DNA of 39,019 nucleotides from Balneolia bacterium (lineage in GTDB: Bacteria > Bacteroidota > Rhodothermia > Balneolales > Cyclonatronaceae): the NCBI GenBank assembly GCA_003555145.1, contig PWID01000320.1, positions 1 to 39,019 on the forward strand, in the 5' to 3' direction. Within the stretch, counting starts at the first letter, position 1. The number at the start of each line of letters is the position of its first letter. The translations under genes and the position numbers were made by a program. Positions 1-8,906 of the stretch are shown piece by piece. The notes under the pieces were generated by a model, which saw only the letters and a list, made by a program, of their open reading frames with translations, did not search any database and was not told the DNA's origin.

Positions 1-225
1 AGTGTCTGAGGAAGGCAATATAATACCAATAGGTGACAGAAGGCGTCACTGTCAGTTAAGATTCTGCTCTTCTTATTAAGGCATTTAGGAGAAACCTACC
101 AAGTCTGTTAGGCAGGCACTAAAAAAGGAAACTCAAAAAACCACTAAAAGTTAAATATGCCCGGAATAATCATAGTAAATTAATTTAATCAGCTTAACAG
201 TGGTTAAGACAATTAGGTGATAGCA
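1..225. other. Gene-free left edge
   Basis: No open reading frame of convincing length or composition is visible on either strand. The stretch is AT-rich. It has one short inverted repeat (TGACAG at 34-39 against CTGTCA at 49-54) that is not followed by a T run, so it is not a convincing terminator. It probably lies between gatA and an unseen gene beyond the window edge. Confidence 0.5.
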
Positions 226-281
226 TAAAAAAAGGGTGATGCGCATCCGGGCTGAAAATTCAACCCGGAACACATCACCCT
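226..281 (-). terminator. Rho-independent terminator of tatA-gatA
   Basis: A long hairpin lies just after the gatA stop. The outer arms are GGGTGATG and CATCACCC and the inner arms are CCGGG and CCCGG. On the minus strand it is followed by a run of seven Ts. A short A run on its other side means it could also work in the plus direction for a gene to the left. Confidence 0.85.
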
Positions 282-304
282 AAAAAACAGAGGCTAAAAT
301 TATT

Positions 305-1807
305 TTACTTTTGCGCGGCCTCAACAGCTGATGCCACCCTAAACAGCTCTGATTCGCCAAAGTGAGGCGCCATAAACTGAATGCCAACCGGTAGTTTATC
401 AGACGGATGCATGCCTGCAGGAACGCTGATTGCCGGAATACCTGCCAGATTCGCGGAAATAGTGTAGATATCGCTCAGATACATCTGAAGCGGATCGTCG
501 GTTTTCTCACCGATTTTAAAAGCCGTAGTGGGCGAAGTCGGGGAAACAATTACATCGCATTTACTGAACGCGCTTTTGAAGTCTTCCTGAATAAGACGAC
601 GAATTTTCTGCGCTTTAGCGTAGTATGCATCATAATAGCCGGAGCTCAGAACGTAGGTTCCCAGCATGATGCGTCTCTTCACCTCGGTTCCGAATCCTTC
701 TGTGCGGCTTTGCTTATACAATCGTATTAGCGGCGAATCGATTACTGAAACATCACCACCAGCATCCTGGATTTTTTTCTTTTCTTCAGCCAGGTCGGCA
801 GCTACTTTTTTCTGATCTGCGCGGTGTCCGTACCGGATACCATCAAACCGTGCCAGATTGCTGGAGGCTTCGGCTGTTGCAAGGATATAATAGGTGGCAA
901 CAGCATACTTTGTGAGCGGAAGCTTGAGCGGTACAATTTCAGCACCGGCTTTTTCTAGCTCGCCAATACGATCCATCACCATCTTATGCACATCCTGATC
1001 GAGTCCTTCGCCGAAATATTCTTCAGGTAGGCCTACTTTCATTCCTTTTACAGATTTCCCAACAGATTCTGTGTATTTCTCTACCGGCTGTGTCGATGAA
1101 GTTGCATCGGCAGCATCTTTACCGGCCAGTACTTCCAATAGCAAAGCAGCGTCTTCGACATTGTATGTAAGCGGGCCAATGCTGTCGAACGAGGACGCAT
1201 AGGCAATAAGACCGTAACGCGATACCCGGCCGTAGGTCGGGCGCAAACCAACTACTCCGCAAAGCGAAGCCGGCTGCCTTACAGACCCACCGGTATCCGA
1301 ACCCAATGCGGCATGGCACATACCGGCTGCAACTGCCGCTGCGCTACCACCGGATGATCCACCCGGCACACAGTCTGTATTGTGCGGATTTTTAGTAACG
1401 CCAAAAGCTGAGTTCTCTGTTGATGAGCCCATGGCAAATTCATCCATATTGGCTCGGCCAATAATTATGGCGTCTTCTGCCAAAAGCTTTTCAACTGCTG
1501 TGGAGCCGTAAACGCTTTCGAAATGTTCAAGCATTTTTGAGCCGGACGTGGTAACCTGGCCTTTTTCGACAATTGCTTCCTTCATGGCAATAACGACTCC
1601 GGCTAGTTTACCGGCTGTTCCTGCCTTTACTTTCTCATCAATCTTATGAGCACGTTCAAGTGCGGGCTCAGCAGAAACAGATGTAAGAGCAAATATCTCT
1701 TCGTTTTTGCTGTCGATGACGGAAAGAAAGTTCTTTACGGTTTGAAGAACGGTGATTTCACCTTTTTCGAGCTGTTGGCGGGTAATCCGTATTGATGAAG
1801 ACTGCAA
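305..1807 (-). CDS. gatA: Glutamyl-tRNA(Gln)/aspartyl-tRNA(Asn) amidotransferase subunit A
   Basis: GatA is the amidase subunit of GatCAB. It releases ammonia from glutamine so that mischarged Glu-tRNA(Gln) or Asp-tRNA(Asn) in the cytosol is amidated. The 500-residue length is normal for the family. The amidase-signature triad is visible: Lys76, cis-Ser151 within GGSSGGSAAAVAAG, and nucleophile Ser175 within GSDTGGSVRQPAS. The start is TTG. No ATG lies in frame near it, and the N-terminus beginning there matches the usual GatA start. It lies 72 bases downstream of tatA on the same strand, so the two are probably co-transcribed and end at the hairpin just beyond. gatB and gatC are not in this window. 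Identification is firm; only the start codon is unusual. Confidence 0.97.
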   Translation of the reverse strand: MQSSSIRITRQQLEKGEITVLQTVKNFLSVIDSKNEEIFALTSVSAEPALERAHKIDEKVKAGTAGKLAGVVIAMKEAIVEKGQVTTSGSKMLEHFESVYGSTAVEKLLAEDAIIIGRANMDEFAMGSSTENSAFGVTKNPHNTDCVPGGSSGGSAAAVAAGMCHAALGSDTGGSVRQPASLCGVVGLRPTYGRVSRYGLIAYASSFDSIGPLTYNVEDAALLLEVLAGKDAADATSSTQPVEKYTESVGKSVKGMKVGLPEEYFGEGLDQDVHKMVMDRIGELEKAGAEIVPLKLPLTKYAVATYYILATAEASSNLARFDGIRYGHRADQKKVAADLAEEKKKIQDAGGDVSVIDSPLIRLYKQSRTEGFGTEVKRRIMLGTYVLSSGYYDAYYAKAQKIRRLIQEDFKSAFSKCDVIVSPTSPTTAFKIGEKTDDPLQMYLSDIYTISANLAGIPAISVPAGMHPSDKLPVGIQFMAPHFGESELFRVASAVEAAQK

Positions 1808-1879
1808 TGGAAAAATAGTGTTGGTTAATAGTTAGGCTATGCAAAATCAGCCAGTCTGATCCTATGGTTTAGGCTGGAT

Positions 1880-2113
1880 CTACTTGTCTGCAGAAGGAGG
1901 CGTTTTTTCACTTTCCTTTTCTGATGACGCTTTTTTTTGCTCTGACTCACGTGCACCGTGTTCGATTTCGCTTTTAATTTCGTTTGAAGCCTTGCGGAAC
2001 TCGTTGATTCCCTGGCCCATTCCGCGTGCAAGTTCAGGTATTTTCTTAGCCCCGAACAAAAGCAGAACAACTAATACAATAATGGCTATTTCAAGTCCGC
2101 CAAAAGATCCCAT
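1880..2113 (-). CDS. tatA: Sec-independent protein translocase TatA/E-type protein
   Basis: This small membrane protein forms the variable-size pore component of twin-arginine translocation, which exports folded proteins. It has the full TatA plan in 77 residues: one N-terminal transmembrane helix (about residues 5-21), the [14 protein letters not shown] hinge, an amphipathic helix with GINEFRKA, and a charged, disordered tail rich in Glu, Lys and Ser. It starts with ATG. No tatC is visible nearby, so the Tat genes are dispersed. It shares a strand with gatA and is probably the first gene of a two-gene unit. The family is certain. TatA against TatB/E is inferred from the short length and the conserved hinge. 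Confidence 0.93.
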   Translation of the reverse strand: MGSFGGLEIAIIVLVVLLLFGAKKIPELARGMGQGINEFRKASNEIKSEIEHGARESEQKKASSEKESEKTPPSADK

Positions 2114-2312
2114 AAAATTATTTTCTGAGATTAAAATTTAATACATTCCTGCGAATGCGCTACAGTCTGAAATATAAGAAACAATAAACTGTTTCCACAC
2201 CCGTAAATGCGCATAGAGTGGATTTGCAACATATGCTCAACTGTTTGGATTAAGCTTTAAAATGACGAAAAATTAATCTGATAATTTACCGTTAAGCCCT
2301 TGCAAATTCGCT

Positions 2313-2320
2313 TAACTTTG
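2313..2320 (+). promoter_or_regulatory. Candidate Bacteroidota-type -7 element
   Basis: The sequence TAACTTTG matches the TAnnTTTG -7 consensus described for Bacteroidota primary sigma factors. It sits about 60 bases before the DUF2795 start codon. A good -33 TTG at the expected distance is not obvious, so the call is tentative. Confidence 0.35.
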
Positions 2321-2378
2321 TTTTATTACTGCTACAATTTTTAATCTCTTACTTTTTACACATTAAATTATTACCGCA

Positions 2379-2624
2379 ATGATCTGGACCGTTGAATTAG
2401 CTGCAACGCTTGAAGAAGCACCATGGCCGGCTACCCGCGAAGAGCTCATCGAATGGGGCGAGCGGAACGGCTGTCCGCAGCAAGTTATCGACAATTTGTA
2501 CGAGCTGGATGAAGAAGACGACACCCCATACGAAAATATCGAAGAAATCTGGCCCGATTACATCATGAAAGAAGATTTCTTCCATGGTGAAGAAGACGAC
2601 GGCTTTGACTACGACGACGTATAG
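2379..2624 (+). CDS. Small acidic DUF2795-family protein
   Basis: This 81-residue protein of unknown function has a DUF2795-like core: WPATREELIEWGERNGCPQQ, followed by a leucine-containing helix and an EEIWPDY segment. The family motif is a Pro-Ala-x-x-Glu-Glu-Leu helix followed by Ala/Glu-Arg-Asn-Gly. Its tail is extremely acidic, ending in runs of Glu and Asp. Similar short acidic proteins ending in IWPDYPTKEDFF-like sequence are common in Bacteroidota, as I recall the family. It has no signal peptide, so it is probably cytosolic. A strong terminator follows directly, so it is likely a single-gene, well expressed unit. Its role is not known and I do not infer one. Confidence 0.88.
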   Translation: MIWTVELAATLEEAPWPATREELIEWGERNGCPQQVIDNLYELDEEDDTPYENIEEIWPDYIMKEDFFHGEEDDGFDYDDV

Positions 2625-2707
2625 GGGCACACCGGTACCTGTTGTTGCAGTTTGCCGGGTAAACAGCTCTGCATGTGTTTATCTTAAATAGTTTTTATGA
2701 AACCTTA

Positions 2708-2737
2708 ACGGCTGTGTGCTTGCATACAGCCGTTTTT
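2708..2737 (+). terminator. Rho-independent terminator of the DUF2795 gene
   Basis: The arms ACGGCTGT and ACAGCCGT enclose a ten-base loop and are followed by five Ts. It lies directly before the proposed start of the Omp85 gene, so that gene needs read-through or a promoter hidden in the preceding 3' region. Confidence 0.85.
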
Positions 2738-2759
2738 GTATTTTATCGCTAAGGTTTTT

Positions 2760-5168
2760 TTGTCAACACGCATTTTACGCCAATCTGCATTGAGCGCTAT
2801 CCGCATCAATTTATTCTCTTGCTTAGCAGAACCCTTACGGCCTGGATCTAAATATGCCGGACCAGGCCTCTTTGCGTTCTGCTTGATTTGCCTGCTTTTG
2901 ATTCCCTGCCCCTTTTCAGCTCTTTACGCACAGAGCCAGGACAGACCACTGCAAAACTCGAACGGTGAAAGCGGTATAGTGAGAGATGTGCGTTTCGATG
3001 GCAACAGCGCGTTTGGCAACGGAGAGCTGCAAACGGTTGTTCGAACCCGAACCAACAGAGAAATTTTTGGTATTCCGGGAGCAACCCTTTGGCTCGGGCT
3101 TTACCGTATAAGCAGCCGGCTTGGCGAAGCCCCCCGGATGCTCGACCGAACCACCGTTGGCCAGGATGCAGAGCGTCTTAGATTATTCTACAACAATAAC
3201 GGTTTTTTTAACGCTGAAATCGATACAACGGTCGAAAAGATTCGAGAAGCAAGATATCGCGTAACATATCACATAGATGAAGGTGAGCCGTCTAATATAC
3301 GCTCCGTGCGCTATGAAGGCTTTCCGGACTTCGAAGACGAAAGGATATTGGAGCGATTCTACAGCAGAAGTTCTTTGATTCGATCTGTTGCAGACGACAC
3401 CACATTTAGCGTAGACCGCCAGTATACAGTAGATCTTATAAGCCATGAGCGTAATCGCATCCTGGCTTTACTACACAGAAATGGATTTGCATCGGCCAAC
3501 AGAGATTCCATCATCGCACTTGTGAAACGCGATGAAGACAATCCGCTTGAGCTGGATATGCTTTACCGGATAAATCCCGGCAGTGTTTACTTTTTTGGAG
3601 ATGTGAGAATCAATCTGGAATCACCCGAAGGTGAGTCCGGCACAATTGATTCCGATACGCTTCGCGGAGAGCCCATCACCATTGAGCCAAACGCGATGAT
3701 TATTAATATCGACAGGGTTACGCGTACAAAACCCCGGTTGCTTCAGCAGCGTGTGCTTTTTAAGCCAGGCGAGCGTTTTAACCAGGATATTTATATGGCT
3801 TCTGTTGGTCAGTTTCAGTCGCTGCAGATGCTCACAGTTCGCCAGTTCAGTCTTACCGAAGCTGGTGGGCAGCCCGATTACTCAAGCGAATACCTGCCTG
3901 TACTTTTAAATTTACAGACCCTCCCCCGACACCAGATCCGGACGGACTTGTTCGGGATGCAACGGGTAGGTCTTGGTGCCGGCGCCGGGGTTCAGTATAG
4001 TAACAACAACATTTTCGGATCTGCCGAACGGCTTGAGCTTGGAATGAATACCAGTTTCGAATACATAGCCGGCAGTCAGACCGATCCCAGAAGTATCGAG
4101 GCCTTCGTAAACTACAGCTTCCCACGATTTGCTTTCCCGTTCAGTTCTCTCAACAATAATCCCAATTTCCTGAATCCCAGCACGAGGTTTCAGCTGAGCT
4201 ACGGACAAATACGCCAAATCAATTTCAACGTTGATGACAACGTAAGGTTTAGCACACGTTTCCAGGCTAATCACGACCAAACGACAACCAGCTTTCTGGA
4301 TTTGCTCGAGCTGGAATGGTTCGACGCTAATATTTCTGCCGGTTTCCGGCAGGATATTGAAGACAATATTGAAGACCCCTTATTGGTACAGCTTATTCTC
4401 GAAGATTACCGCCCTCAGTTCAGTTCTATTACAGGTTATACGTTTAGAAATGCTGCGGTCCACCCTATCAGGCGTAACGATGGCTTCTTCCTGGAAACCC
4501 GTATAGAAGTCGGCGGTAACCTGCCACGCATAATTGAAGAAGTATTTATTAATCGCGAAGATTCACTTCGGGGCACGATTCCGTCATTCAGCGTTACCGG
4601 TCGTGAGCTTGCCTACAGCCAGTTTGTAAAGACATCTTTCGACTACAGGCGTTATCACCCTTTAACCAGCAATTCTGTGTTTGCATGGCGAGGTTTTGTC
4701 GGGCTTGCCTACCCCTACGGTTTGAGCAGCACCATTCCTATAAACCGACGGTTCTTCGCTGGTGGTGCCAACGATATTCGCGGCTGGGAGCCACTAACTC
4801 TTGGGCCTGGCGACAACGACCGGACCGTAAATCCGATAAACGGGGGCGACATTAAGCTGGCCGGATTTCTGGAATACCGGAATACGTTCTCGCGAAACTT
4901 CCTTTCTACTAACTGGATATTTGCAGCGTTCACCGATTTTGGCAACGTCTGGACAGGCCCGCGTAATGAAATAGATGAGGGCAAATTCAACTTCAATACC
5001 TTCTGGAATGAAATTGCTGTGGGTTCGGGAGTTGGCATACGGCTCGACTGGGACTTTGTTGTAGTCCGTTTCGACCTGGCATACAGAATTACAGATTTGG
5101 GCAACGAGCCCGGCACGTCTATTTTTGACAGAAATACCATACATTTCGGTATTGGACATTCTTTTTGA
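2760..5168 (+). CDS. Omp85 (BamA/TamA-family) outer-membrane protein
   Basis: Proteins of this family insert or translocate proteins at the outer membrane. An N-terminal hydrophobic segment ending ALYA before Gln looks like a signal peptide. POTRA-like repeats follow: a VRFDGNSAF-type strand, then FFNAEIDTTVE and YHIDEGEPSNIRSVRYEGF, then FKPGERFNQDIY. The C-terminal half is a beta-barrel of alternating aromatic and polar strands ending in Phe, with the Omp85 signature GGANDIRGW (the VRGF motif) near 4765-4790. I prefer TTG at 2760, which has AAGG five bases upstream. The TTG at 2736 lies inside the terminator T run. No ATG lies in frame until well inside the mature protein. It overlaps nothing and is 25 bases from the next start. 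Whether it is BamA itself or a TamA/TamL-like paralogue cannot be decided here. The short POTRA region and the odd neighbours favour a paralogue. Confidence 0.88.
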   Translation: MSTRILRQSALSAIRINLFSCLAEPLRPGSKYAGPGLFAFCLICLLLIPCPFSALYAQSQDRPLQNSNGESGIVRDVRFDGNSAFGNGELQTVVRTRTNREIFGIPGATLWLGLYRISSRLGEAPRMLDRTTVGQDAERLRLFYNNNGFFNAEIDTTVEKIREARYRVTYHIDEGEPSNIRSVRYEGFPDFEDERILERFYSRSSLIRSVADDTTFSVDRQYTVDLISHERNRILALLHRNGFASANRDSIIALVKRDEDNPLELDMLYRINPGSVYFFGDVRINLESPEGESGTIDSDTLRGEPITIEPNAMIINIDRVTRTKPRLLQQRVLFKPGERFNQDIYMASVGQFQSLQMLTVRQFSLTEAGGQPDYSSEYLPVLLNLQTLPRHQIRTDLFGMQRVGLGAGAGVQYSNNNIFGSAERLELGMNTSFEYIAGSQTDPRSIEAFVNYSFPRFAFPFSSLNNNPNFLNPSTRFQLSYGQIRQINFNVDDNVRFSTRFQANHDQTTTSFLDLLELEWFDANISAGFRQDIEDNIEDPLLVQLILEDYRPQFSSITGYTFRNAAVHPIRRNDGFFLETRIEVGGNLPRIIEEVFINREDSLRGTIPSFSVTGRELAYSQFVKTSFDYRRYHPLTSNSVFAWRGFVGLAYPYGLSSTIPINRRFFAGGANDIRGWEPLTLGPGDNDRTVNPINGGDIKLAGFLEYRNTFSRNFLSTNWIFAAFTDFGNVWTGPRNEIDEGKFNFNTFWNEIAVGSGVGIRLDWDFVVVRFDLAYRITDLGNEPGTSIFDRNTIHFGIGHSF

Positions 5169-5193
5169 TTCAACAGATTTTTATCCAACTATC

Positions 5194-5754
5194 ATGACCA
5201 AGAAAACAGGCTTTTTCGGAAGGATTAAAAAACAAAGCAGCATTGTTTTTAACTCTCGTTTTTTAAACAACCTATCACACCTTGAGGCGTATGAGTTTAT
5301 ACAGCTATGCCATCGTCGCAAATACGACAAAGGTGAATACATCTACCACCAGAATGATCCCGGTAATGGCTTCTACATTATTGAGAACGGTAGCGTTGAA
5401 CTGATAATTGAAGGCGAAAGTCCGGCTGAAGGAGAAGATTCTGTACCAGTAAATATCCTGCTGGATAGCCCCCAAAGCTTTGGCAACCTCAGCCTCAGTC
5501 ACGAAATGAGGCGAATGTCCTCAGCACGGGCTGCCGAAGACACCATAGTACTTGGATTCTTCAGTCCCGATTTCGATACGCTTGAAAAACGGTTTCCTCA
5601 AATTGCGATTAAGGTTCTTGGAGAAATTAACCGGGTGATGGCCGTACAGCTCGAATCAACGATTCAGGAGCTGGGCAAGCTCAGCAGCATTTCAGATGCC
5701 TACCGCCTGCAGTTCGAAACATTTTATACGCAGGAAGATGACACGCTGATTTAA
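5194..5754 (+). CDS. Stand-alone cyclic-nucleotide-binding-like protein
   Basis: This 186-residue protein is built around one cNMP-binding beta-roll. The fold is marked by YDKGEYIYHQNDPGNGFYII and by ENGSVELIIEG, then by FGNLSLSHEMRRMSSARA, which occupies the phosphate-binding-cassette position. A C-helix ends the protein. There is no DNA-binding helix-turn-helix, kinase or channel domain, so it should act through a partner. In the cassette the usual Glu of FGE-L is Asn, although an Arg before SSA is kept, so cAMP binding is doubtful. The ATG used here lies 25 bases after the Omp85 stop. An upstream in-frame ATG would overlap that gene and add non-domain sequence. Pairing with the outer-membrane gene suggests an envelope-linked sensor, which is inference only. 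Confidence 0.82.
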   Translation: MTKKTGFFGRIKKQSSIVFNSRFLNNLSHLEAYEFIQLCHRRKYDKGEYIYHQNDPGNGFYIIENGSVELIIEGESPAEGEDSVPVNILLDSPQSFGNLSLSHEMRRMSSARAAEDTIVLGFFSPDFDTLEKRFPQIAIKVLGEINRVMAVQLESTIQELGKLSSISDAYRLQFETFYTQEDDTLI

Positions 5755-5816
5755 GTGACTTCATCTCTCCTGCAAGCAATTTCATTTCCAGTTATTCTTT
5801 AAGTTTATAATTAAAT

Positions 5817-7229
5817 ATGTCTGTAAAAAAAGGCTCCGAAGCCGAAGTATCTATTCTGTCTGCAGCTTTCGAAGGCAAAGGTTTTGGTAAATTAAACGAC
5901 CGCGCCTGCTTCGTGAAAAATACCGCCCCGGGTGATATCGCCCGGGTTCGTATCATAAAAAAAAGGAAGGGATACTACGAAGGCCAGCTTTTGGAACTCC
6001 TGGAAAAAGGACCAGAACGCGTGGAGCCGGTATGCAAACACGCCGAAGTATGTGGCGGATGTACCTGGCAGCATGTTTCTTATGATGAGCAGCTCCGTTT
6101 CAAAAGACAGCATGTCGAAGATCATATCCACCGGATTGGAGGGCTGCGTGAAGTAGTTCCCAACCCAACCCTCGCCGCTCCTGATACGCTTCACTATCGT
6201 AACAAAATGGAGTATTCCTTTGGCGACCGCCGCTGGCTGACCCGCGAGGAAATTGAAAGCGGTGTGGAGTTCAAAGACAAAGATGTGGCTGCAGGAATGC
6301 ACGCACCCGGAAGGTTCGATCGTATCCTCAATTTGGAGGAGTGTTTTCTTCAGGGACCCGTATCATACGAGATTCTGGACTTCGTGCGTACGTACGCTCT
6401 TGAGCACGACATTCCCTCCTTCAATCCAATAAAACATGAGGGCTTTATCCGAAACGTGATGGTTCGTAACGGTCATCATACAGGAGACCTGATGGTCAAT
6501 TTCGTTACTTACCAGGACGATATGGACGTGATGGAACCCCTCAAAGACGCGCTCTTGAAACGCTTCCCACAGGTTACCACTGTTGTCAATAACGTGAATG
6601 ATACCAAATCACCAAGTTCGGAAGGCCGCTTCGAGCACGTATTGCACGGGCCGGGATACATCACCGAAAAAATGGGAAGCAATACATTCCGGATTGATGC
6701 CAATACGTTTTTCCAGACCAACACGCTTCAGGCCGAACGGCTTTATCAAACGGCAAAAGACTTCGCCGAAATAAAGCCCGACGATCTGGTATTTGATCTG
6801 TATTGCGGCGTTGGTTCGCTCACGCTTTTTGTAGCTGATGCTGCACGGGAAGTAGTAGGCATTGAGCTGAACCCGGTTTCAGTTGTTAATGCCAAAGAAA
6901 ACGCGGAACGCAATGAGGTTGCCAACTGCGCTTTCGAAACCGGCGATATGAAAGATGTTTTCACAGATAAGTTTATAAAGAAATATGGCAAGCCAGATGT
7001 AATCATAACAGATCCTCCGAGAGCTGGAATGCATCCTGATGTTATACAAACGCTGAACGAACTTGCCGTAGACCGGCTTGTGTATGTAAGCTGTAACAGC
7101 GCTACTATGGCACGAGATCTTGCTGAACTGAACAAAGTGTACGACATTATCGAAGTACAGCCTGTGGATATGTTTCCGCAGACTTATCATATTGAAACGG
7201 TAGCCAAACTTAAACGGAAATCAAGCTAA
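5817..7229 (+). CDS. rlmD: 23S rRNA (uracil-C5)-methyltransferase, RlmD/RumA type
   Basis: This enzyme transfers a methyl group from S-adenosylmethionine to C5 of a uracil in 23S rRNA (U1939 for RlmD). An N-terminal TRAM-like OB domain covers about residues 1-62. An iron-sulphur cluster motif follows with Cys73, Cys79, Cys82 and a likely fourth ligand at Cys176. The Rossmann methyltransferase domain has FDLYCGVGSLTLFVA (327-341), the DPPRAG motif (399-404), the catalytic cysteine Cys426 in VSCNSAT, and the general base in HIET (Glu460). Its 470 residues fit the family. The class is firm. RlmD against RlmC or a generic RumA paralogue is not resolved. The next gene starts 16 bases later, so they are probably co-transcribed. 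Confidence 0.93.
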   Translation: MSVKKGSEAEVSILSAAFEGKGFGKLNDRACFVKNTAPGDIARVRIIKKRKGYYEGQLLELLEKGPERVEPVCKHAEVCGGCTWQHVSYDEQLRFKRQHVEDHIHRIGGLREVVPNPTLAAPDTLHYRNKMEYSFGDRRWLTREEIESGVEFKDKDVAAGMHAPGRFDRILNLEECFLQGPVSYEILDFVRTYALEHDIPSFNPIKHEGFIRNVMVRNGHHTGDLMVNFVTYQDDMDVMEPLKDALLKRFPQVTTVVNNVNDTKSPSSEGRFEHVLHGPGYITEKMGSNTFRIDANTFFQTNTLQAERLYQTAKDFAEIKPDDLVFDLYCGVGSLTLFVADAAREVVGIELNPVSVVNAKENAERNEVANCAFETGDMKDVFTDKFIKKYGKPDVIITDPPRAGMHPDVIQTLNELAVDRLVYVSCNSATMARDLAELNKVYDIIEVQPVDMFPQTYHIETVAKLKRKSS

Positions 7230-7245
7230 TAAGCCGGATACGAGC

Positions 7246-8739
7246 ATGAAACGAACAATCGGAATAATCGGAGCCGGAATCGGAGGTCTCACAGCTGCTG
7301 CACGGCTGGCTTCAGAAGGCCATAGCGTTAAAGTTTGGGAACGCAACGACAAAGCGGGTGGCAAGATGAATGAAGTCGTAAAAGACGGCTATCGTTTCGA
7401 TACCGGGCCAAGCTTGTTCACCATGCCCTTTATTCTTGAAGAACTGTTTGAAAGCTGTGGCCGCAATCTTAGCGATTATCTTGAGCTTCAGCCAGTAGAT
7501 CCGCTTTGCCGCTATAACTGGCAGGATGGTACTGTTTTTGATTGTTCAACTGATTTGCAAAAAACATTAGGTCAGATTGCTAAGTTTGCTCCGGAGGATG
7601 CTGAAGCGTACGTTAAATTCCTGGGTTATTCAGCTGATTTGTATGGAAAAACAGCAGAAACATTCATCATGAATCCATTGCAAACCGTAATGGATCTCCG
7701 CAACCTCAAAAAGTCTGATATATTCAAGATTGATGCGTTTCCAACCGTTAGTACACGCGTAGACAAGTATTTTAAGTCACCCTACCTTCGCCAGGTTTTT
7801 AAGCGTTTTGCAACCTACAACGGCTCCTCTCCTTATCTGGCTCCGGCAACCATTAACGTAATTGCTTATGTGGAACTGTGCCTGGGCGGTTACTATGTGA
7901 AAGGCGGGCTGTATTCTATCTGCCGGGCCCTCGAAAAGCTCTGCACCGAATTAGGTGTGGAAGTGAGCTATAACACAGACATAAAACGGATTTTAACTGA
8001 GAAAAAATCTGCAACCGGTGTAGAGTTAAGCGATGGTACAGCTGCAAAAGCCGACATAATTTTCTCCAACTCCGACGCTACTTTTACCTACACAGACCTG
8101 GTCGATAAAAAAGTTCTGAGAAAAAAGCAGGTCAGCAGAATCAGCAATATCGAGCCTTCTTGCTCCGGTTTTGTGATGATGCTTGGCACAGATAAAGTTT
8201 TCGATAATCTAAAGCATCACAACATCTTTTTCTCCAGGGATTACGAAAATGAATTTGCTGAAATATTCCACCGTAAAATGCTTCCCGAAGACCCAACTAT
8301 ATACATCGCAAACACTTCGGCCGCTGAAGCCGGCCACGCCCCTGAGGGTGGATCCAACCTGTTTGTTCTTATTAATGCTCCCTACCTCACAGAGAAGCTT
8401 GCATGGGATGAGGCGCGCTGCAAAGAGTATGGCGACCTCATTATACACAAGCTCGAGAACTTCGGCCTCAAGGGGCTTCGCGAGAGCATAAAGGTTCGTG
8501 AGCACATAAGTCCGCAGGACTTCTACGATCGCTACCGATCCAATCGCGGAAGTATCTACGGTACATCATCAAACCAGCAGCTCTCAGCCTTTATGAGGCC
8601 CAGGAACAAATCACCCTACATCGACAATCTTTATCTTGTGGGTGGCTCAACTCATCCAGGAGGCGGCATTCCGCTCGTAATGATGTCGGCCAGACACGCC
8701 GTTACCATCTTCAACAGGGAAAACGATAACGGCGAATAA
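7246..8739 (+). CDS. CrtI/CrtD-type carotenoid desaturase
   Basis: This is an FAD-dependent carotenoid desaturase. The N-terminus has the dinucleotide-binding GAGIGG (residues 9-14), followed by an acidic strand end and GGKMNEV. GYRFDTGPSLFTMP is the desaturase family's second block, and the C-terminal FAD loop reads VGGSTHPGGGIPLVMMSARH. The GGS-HPGGGIPL form is closer to 1-hydroxycarotenoid 3,4-desaturases (CrtD) than to phytoene desaturases (CrtI), whose loop usually reads GAGTHPGAGIPG. So CrtD-like is my preferred reading, by inference. It has no other carotenoid gene directly beside it. A CrtC/Svf1-like fold protein lies about 6 kb away. It follows rlmD by 16 bases. The exact substrate is uncertain. 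Confidence 0.85.
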   Translation: MKRTIGIIGAGIGGLTAAARLASEGHSVKVWERNDKAGGKMNEVVKDGYRFDTGPSLFTMPFILEELFESCGRNLSDYLELQPVDPLCRYNWQDGTVFDCSTDLQKTLGQIAKFAPEDAEAYVKFLGYSADLYGKTAETFIMNPLQTVMDLRNLKKSDIFKIDAFPTVSTRVDKYFKSPYLRQVFKRFATYNGSSPYLAPATINVIAYVELCLGGYYVKGGLYSICRALEKLCTELGVEVSYNTDIKRILTEKKSATGVELSDGTAAKADIIFSNSDATFTYTDLVDKKVLRKKQVSRISNIEPSCSGFVMMLGTDKVFDNLKHHNIFFSRDYENEFAEIFHRKMLPEDPTIYIANTSAAEAGHAPEGGSNLFVLINAPYLTEKLAWDEARCKEYGDLIIHKLENFGLKGLRESIKVREHISPQDFYDRYRSNRGSIYGTSSNQQLSAFMRPRNKSPYIDNLYLVGGSTHPGGGIPLVMMSARHAVTIFNRENDNGE

Positions 8740-8823
8740 AAGGCTGTTTGGAGTTTATTAAAGGGTGATGTTATTCTTAACCTGAACAACTTACCAGGCT
8801 AATAAGAAATCCCACGGTCGGAT

Positions 8824-8850
8824 GTCTGGGTGAACTCAGACCTATTTTTT
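8824..8850 (+). terminator. Possible terminator after the desaturase gene
   Basis: A short hairpin (GTCTG and CAGAC with an eight-base loop) is followed by CTA and six Ts. The five-pair stem is weak. It lies in the convergent gap between the desaturase and the DoxX-DsrE gene. Confidence 0.4.
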
Positions 8851-8906
8851 GAATGATAGAGCATACAGGATTTTTTATATCATTCTGCACGTCTTCAGGA
8901 TCAGGA

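Noticed and set aside
3853-5188. Several antisense frames of 90-157 residues inside the Omp85 gene
   Set aside because: They are shadows of the coding strand. The plus frame has clear domain motifs, and the antisense products have none.
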